Shown: in pieces, positions 53,701 to 60,700 of the stretch
How the letters are laid out: each line of letters begins with the position of its first letter
How positions within the stretch are numbered: the first letter of the stretch is position 1
Assembly (NCBI RefSeq): GCF_024868665.1
Contig: NC_079891.1
Location: forward strand, 34,059,701-34,123,700
DNA: 64,000 nucleotides
Direction: 5' to 3'
Source: Triplophysa rosa
Lineage: Eukaryota > Chordata > Actinopteri > Cypriniformes > Nemacheilidae
The notes under the pieces: generated by a model
The model's input: only the letters and a program-made list of their open reading frames with translations
Database searches by the model: none
What the model was told of the DNA's origin: nothing
Program-made: the position numbers and the translations under genes

Positions 53701-56700
53701 CAAAACCCAGTGTGCTGTCTGTCTGCTGTATACTTAGGGAGCATACTAATGAACACTGAACCTTGTGTGATTTATGTCACCCTTCACGGACGGAAACGCT
53801 GTCGAAGTGTCGGTTTGGATGAGAGCCGTGTTATCTAGTTCCTAAACTCTTAGCACGAGTCTTGTTTTCGTGATTCTAAAACGCTCTGACCGCTTGGGTC
53901 GGTGGAGACTCTTAAGTGGTTGACATGCAAATTACCTCACAATGATTGATCGCTTTGGGAGTAAACCACACCCACCACTTATCTGACTCTAAATATTTAA
54001 ACTTCCTCACAAACAGTGTCTTATCTGAGAGGAATTTATCCTTTTCCTCACACCGTTTCATTGCTTCCTTTCGCTAGATGTCATTTCTCATGGTATTAAT
54101 CTGCTTCTCATTTACATTGACGGGTCAAGTTGGGCTTGGCCAGCGTTATTGATCTGGTGACAGTAATTGCTGGCGAATCTCGTTTGGTTATAATGCTCAA
54201 AAAATGTGCGAGGGTTGCGTTTAAAAAAAGGCAAGTTTAGAAATTAAAGCGTGTCACGTATAACAGATGTTGGAAATGAAAACCTTCACATTTAAACTCT
54301 ATTTTTAGTGTTAAATACAGCTCTTATTTGTCAGAACAACCAAAAAAGCCGTTTTAGTTTTGGTAGTTGTATGGTGTGGTTATTTTCGAGGTTTCTCACT
54401 GTGCATTGTGCCAAAACCATGAAATGAAGATTTATAAATGAATCGTGTTGGGTTTTTATCCGTTTAGTCATGTTGTGCTTGTTTCAGCTGATGGTTTGGA
54501 AGAAAGCAGTTGTCTCGGTTTAGATCGCTTGTGTAAATATGAAATGTTATGGGTCACATGGCTGACATTTGACTTTGGCACAGCGTCTCCTCCAGGGTCA
54601 AGTGGGTCTCATGAAAGCAAGTGGATAAATGCGTTGTGTAAGAGGTTACTTGACCTCTGTGAGCTGTTTTATACAAAGCACTTTGTAGTTTATAGTAAAC
54701 ACTGTAGTTTTATAGTAGTAAATTTTGCGTTAAACTGTGACGCGTCAGATTGAGCCTTTGACTGCTTGTGACATCATTATTTCTCAGTAATATTTTCTTT
54801 AATAAATGGTCTTCGGCACTAATAGCCAAGTGGACGTAATAGTGCTTTGTGGTCCTTTTCCAATCCCAAAATTGAAAACATTACACTTAAAGGAACAGTT
54901 GACCCAAAAATGAAAATTCTGTCATCGTTTACTCACCCTCGAGTTGTTCCAAATCTATGTGAATTTCTTTGTTCTGATGAGCACTAAATAAGATATTTTG
55001 AAGAAAGCAAACCGTTCTGGGGCACTTGTAATTTTCCTGCTATGGCAGTCAATGGTGGATAAGGACTTTGGTTACAAGCATTCTTCCAAATATCTTTCTC
55101 TGTGTTCGTCAGAACAAAGACACTAATGCAGATTTGTAACAACTTGAGGGTAATGAAGACAGAATTTTCATTTTGGGTGAAGTATCCCTTTGAGCTTGCG
55201 CATATTCATCATGTTTGACTAAACTGATCCCCAAAGCCTTCTGTACACACTTAGCCAACATGAGTTTTGAAATATTAATTGTAGCACCCTTTCGTTAAAA
55301 ATCTTGCATGTTCTTTTCATTACAGACTGTCCTTGAAAATTGAACCAGGGAACAGTTCACCACGCATGGCCACGTCTAAAGAAGATCTCGCAGGTCTGTA
55401 TTTGTGTTATTACATGTCTATTTCGAACGTTTTTAGCAAAAAAGCCCAAAAGTCCTTACATCCTTAATCATGCCATTTTGTGTAGCTGTGCCTTTAAGAC
55501 GTGTTCTTCACATGAACTGTACAACAAGATGCGCCAAAACAGAAAACATCTTCACAGCATTCAGAAAAAGTTCAAGACAAAATCGATTCCCCACATCATG
55601 AACTGTTTAAAAAGATCTTTTGGAGCGGATTAGCATGTAGCCCTGAACATTCAGCACCATGTGTTCTGTGGTTGAGAGTACACACACTCATTCTCAAGGT
55701 ATCTAACCCACGGGACACATTCAACTCTTCTGGGCTTCGTGAAGCCCCTAGTGGTCATTATTGAGGGGTCATTAGGGGCCGAGAGGTGTCGGTCCAATTC
55801 GACTCATTTAAAGGCCAAACGGAAGAGGAGTGGGCTGAGAAAACAAACCGGAGATAATGTCTCTCGGCGGATCCCTCATAATCCCAACATAACAAATCTG
55901 CACATCTCACGCTCTACGTGGAGGCTGTGATTGTTTAGTCCAGACACACACTTGGCAGAAGAAGACTCGGTGATGGTCTGTAGTTGTTTTGCAATGCTTC
56001 GAACAAGTGATTCCACCGCCTCCCAGGGCTTCATCGCTGCATTATATTATAACACAGTCTTAGAGGCCAGTATAATGTTTATTTGCTATATTCAGTATAT
56101 TTTGTTTTCTATATTCAATGAACCACTTCCCTGAATACTCTAATCATTTACATTGATGGATTTTACAGACACTTTTATTTAAAGAGTACATATTGTGTCA
56201 TTTTTTTAAGGTCCTACTTTGCTTTATGGAGTGTCCAACAACAAGTTTACGTACACACAAGGTGTCAAAACACTTTCATTTTCTAATAATAGGCAGTTAT
56301 TGTTACCTTACTTCTTGAGTGACTCAAATGATTCGTTCGGCGATTCATCCGTCTAATCCCCTCCTTTCTGTCAGCCTACTCTGATCTGATTGGTCGGATG
56401 GTCTAGTCTGCTGTGATTGGTCTACCGCGTGCAGCGTCGCAAATGGAACACCGAGTGACGCAAATCTGACCCGGAACTGAAATAAGAATGACAGACGACT
56501 CGTTCGCGTGATTCCGAGTCGACTCCTTTTTTTTCTCAAGCCAATAACTTTGTTATTCGGTCACTTTCAGCTTTGCAACTTGGCCGACTGCTCACATTCA
56601 CACGCAGCAACATTACACACTGCACAAAATGTCATTTTAAGGACATTGTAATATTTACTCTTTAAGAACTCACAAGCGCTGGTGTTGATCTGGAAAGGCT

Positions 56701-57696
56701 TTATCCCAAACTTCCAGGTTAGGCCATGCCATAAGAACACAAAACTGTGGTCTGTCTGCTTGGCGGTGTTTTAAAAACCTTGGTTTTGTTACTAGGAGGG
56801 TGTTTGTTGTGAATGTGGCTATATAGGCTTTAAAATGAACGTATGGGTGTGGATCTCTGCTTTTCTTTGACGTGCACACTGTAAAACACTAGTAAAGGTC
56901 TAGTCACGCGATATGGTAAAGAATAGACCTTTTCCACATATAATTCTTAAAAACTGTCATTTATAATCCAATTCTTCAGCTTTAGAACCACATCCATAGG
57001 TTTCCATCATTCTGTACCTTTAGCTATAAAATCTGGTTTGTGGGGTTACCGACCGTGGGAAACCCCTCTCAGGATTTGATTCTTTCAGAAGTGAAAGATG
57101 GTCTTAGAGATGAGGTCACCGGCTTCGACAGACCCTTACGATTATTAAATAAAGACATTGTGTATATGACACATTTTCCCCCCATGCAACATTATAGCCA
57201 TATGTGTGTCCTCACAAGATCATCTGACATAATGTGATCATTCTTTCCTCAGATCCTTTCCTTTTCTCAGATGTTATTGTGTGATTTTAAATGAATACGG
57301 AGAATATTTTCCTTGTATGTAAATGAAATGTTTGGCATCACAGGAAGAGTCAGGTGGACGAGGTCTCCGAAGGGAAAACCGTCTGTTACATAATCCGCGT
57401 GCGTCACTTTCTCCATTAAAGAAAAAACACTGGCCAGGAACACGACTTACAACAGAGCGAAACACAGAATGCACGTGCGCAGGAACGCATCGCAATACAA
57501 GACGTGTTTACTGGGAAACGCGCAGGGAGGGAGAACACATACTTATCTCGCTCTCTCACTCTTACAACACAGATGCACTTTATTTCTCAAAGACCTCACC
57601 GGGAAACTATTAATAGCTGGAAGCAGTCTTGTTCGAGTCGAACCGTGTTCGTGATGTCCAGACCTTAATCACACACAGACCAGAGACCAGAGACCA

Positions 57697-57743
<47 letters not shown>

Positions 57744-60700
57744 AGAGACAGAGACAGAATGAGAGAGAGAATGAGAGAGAGAATGAGAGAGAGAATGAGA
57801 GAGAGAGATGAGATTTCTGGAGCCAACCTTTTTCAACACCGTCTCTAATTCATGGCTTTCACACAGGAGAATATTTATAGTGGCTCTAAATCGCATTCGG
57901 ACACTTGAGTCACTCTTTCGATTTAAATGTCATTTTATTAGATAACAAACGTCATGTGATTGAACAGCTGATTCTAGTTTTCTTCATTGGTCATTTTTAC
58001 ACTTAATTACATTTATGCATTTGACGGACACTTTAATTTATATGTTTTTTAATCACTTTGTGCGAATCGAACCCATGACCTGTAAAACACCACATGAAAA
58101 TATACTGTAGTATACTATAGTAAATGGTATTAAAATGTATTTTATATCTATTTTAATACGTGTTCTTTAGTATTAACTAAAGTAAATTATTGAACTTTAA
58201 CATTTACTTGAGTAAATGAGTGTATTTTACTACAGTTTACCATAATGAATACTTTTTACAAATATTTGACAACTACGAAGTGTCACTATTTTATGTTATT
58301 TCCATTTCATTTTTATTTTGAGGTCTGTATCCTGGCAGGTGTGTTTTTGTCGAATGTTTTGCTTGAAAATTCTGGTTTGCTGTGGTATCTGATCTGCTCC
58401 AGTAAGATTGCCGAAAGGTCATTTTTTCTGAACTTGATCTATAGCAGACGGTCATCATTTCCATGTAACAAATTAAAACCATATTAAACAACATGAGATT
58501 GAGTCGCCAGTGACACAATTTTCCGTCTTTTGTGAATTTTCCTTGGAAACGGGGAGACATTTTTGACATGAAATGTTTGCGGAACATATTGGCCAAGAAC
58601 TCATTTCAAGTTAAAAGTCCATCTGAAACGAACCAGACATTTCTTTAGATGACAAGTCACATGATGCATGTTTAATTGCCTCTTACATCAGCTGTATTGA
58701 CAGATCATTGTAACGCGTATGGTAAAGGTTCCTGTGTCTCAACTGGTACAGCATTTGGTTTTGGGTTCGATTCCCAGCGCGCGCACACACACCTATAAAA
58801 TGTCTACTTGAAATGCATTGTGCACGAATGTAAAAGGCAATGAATGTCAATGCAGTCAGTATTAAATCTCAGCCAATCAGCCTGTGCATCATCACAGAGC
58901 TCAACAATGATGATGACATCAGACAGAAATGAGCTCTGGAGAGACCGCAGCTGGACTGTACACGACCCTTGGCTTCTCTTCGGGTGCTGGTTATGTGTGT
59001 TGTATCCATCAGCACAGGAGCCGCACTTTGTTTTCTGTTTTTATCACGTTCACATTCATTTAAATAACCATTCCATTGTTAGGTGGTTCAAAATCTGTAC
59101 GAACACCAAATAAGATCGATATCTTGATAGCCTGAGCCGTCTCGAATAAACCACTTGCTCCACCAAGTTTTACTCGATTGATATATAAAAATGTGTGTTC
59201 GTTTCATACAATTTGGTGGACAAGGTCCTTTCCCACACAGGAGGGAAAGCAGACAGAGACGCACGCCGTTACTCTGGGAATCCTCTGCGTTTTCTCTCAC
59301 AGGGAGTGTTGGTTCTGTCTCCCTCATGAGGACGAGAGAATGTTCACGTTTATTTTAACGTGGTTGAATTTGTACCCCGGAGGCCTGGCAACAGAGTGTT
59401 TACATCCATCTGCTGTTTATTGAGCATGTCACGGAAATCATTTCATATTTTCGTTCTCTCTCTCTCTCCGTTCAGGTCCGTCTGAGGTGTCTTTGTCCGT
59501 GCGGTACAGTCGACGGCCGACTTGCCCTGATGCTACGGCGGGGGTCCATGTTCCCACGCCGCCTCCCTCACGACACCGGAAAAGCCACAGTCTGGGCAAC
59601 GCGTGCGTTTCTTGTGGATACAGTACATTTGTGCGAATTTGGTCAGGATGCGTGTTTCCACATGAGTCTGTGTTCTTCTCTCTCTCACAGTATGATGTGG
59701 CAGTTTGGTGTCGTGGAGAGCAAAAGTGCCACGTTTCCCATCGAGAAACCACGTCACCTGCTGGATGATAGTTTTCTGGAGTCACAGAGTCCAGCCCGGA
59801 ACAACCCACAGAGCTCATCGGTGTCCAACGGCGTATCTATAGGTACCGCCGGCAGAGATAATGAAAGGGATTTTTCACCGTTTCTAACAGGATCTGCCCT
59901 TTCATGGGATTCGATTTTTGTTCTAAAGCACATTTTGTGGATCAAAACCATCAAAGTGAAGACGTCTCGAAATCAACTGAAATAGCTCAAATGAGCCACA
60001 CAGCAACTTTTGGGGATGTCTAAAGCATGTTTTATAACTACCCAAACATCCTTCATTTCTTACGCACATCCGTCAAAAATGAGCTTTAAACTAAAAACAT
60101 GGTATCAATCACTTTATTATTACCTTACAATTCAGTTTTTTTCACATCCACATTCATTTGAATATTATAACATGGATTGCTATTATTGTTATAGTTATTT
60201 GCCTCTTAGTAGATGTTTGTTCATATATTTTGTTGTGGTTCTTGATGCTTATCGGTCAATACAATTTTCCAACTTCATCAATGAACTATTTGTTTGGTTT
60301 CTCTTTGGGTTTATCAGGCAGCAGTCAGAGTTCATTTTGTGATGATCTTTCTCCAGGAGTCGAGAGGTGAGTGTCTTTACACCTGCGCATTTATTCACAT
60401 TATTATCAGTCGCATCGTTCGGATGAACGCTCTGGAGCTTTTATAGTCATCGGAACGTTTCGAAAAGATTTAGTCTTTCTGTGAAAACGAGAGATTGAAG
60501 GTGCATAAAATAACAGTTTTGTGGTTTTCTTTATATTCTTTTTATTTAAAACGCCACGATAACATTTATTAATTGTATTTATTTCAATTTCGTTGTTGTA
60601 GCGTTTGATACAGTATGTTTCCATTTATAAATGTACAACATCTTTGTCCGTCCATTCCACAGCAAAATGCTTAAACGCAAAGAACACGAAGCACATTTAT

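Larger units (their letters stand above)
51759..55325 (+). other. ralgps1 intron
   Basis: Contains two diverged palindromic elements of the GACAGTTCACC family (about 53056-53290 and 54890-55195). No other gene was recognised. Confidence 0.85.
55394..59475 (+). other. ralgps1 intron with repeats
   Basis: Holds a MITE-like element (56179-56665), a compound GAGACC/GAGAGAAT satellite (57680-57806), a SINE remnant on the minus strand (58004-58082) and one on the plus strand (58723-58850), and a TACTGTAGTATACTATAG-type repeat near 58100-58250. Confidence 0.8.

Noticed and set aside
58764..58774. Perfect tRNA-like B box, possible tRNA gene
   Set aside because: No cloverleaf could be made from the surrounding bases; it fits a SINE remnant.
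59530..59985. 151-codon plus-strand ORF across two ralgps1 exons
   Set aside because: It is in a different frame in the first exon and reads through the short intron; the spliced reading is conserved, this is not.
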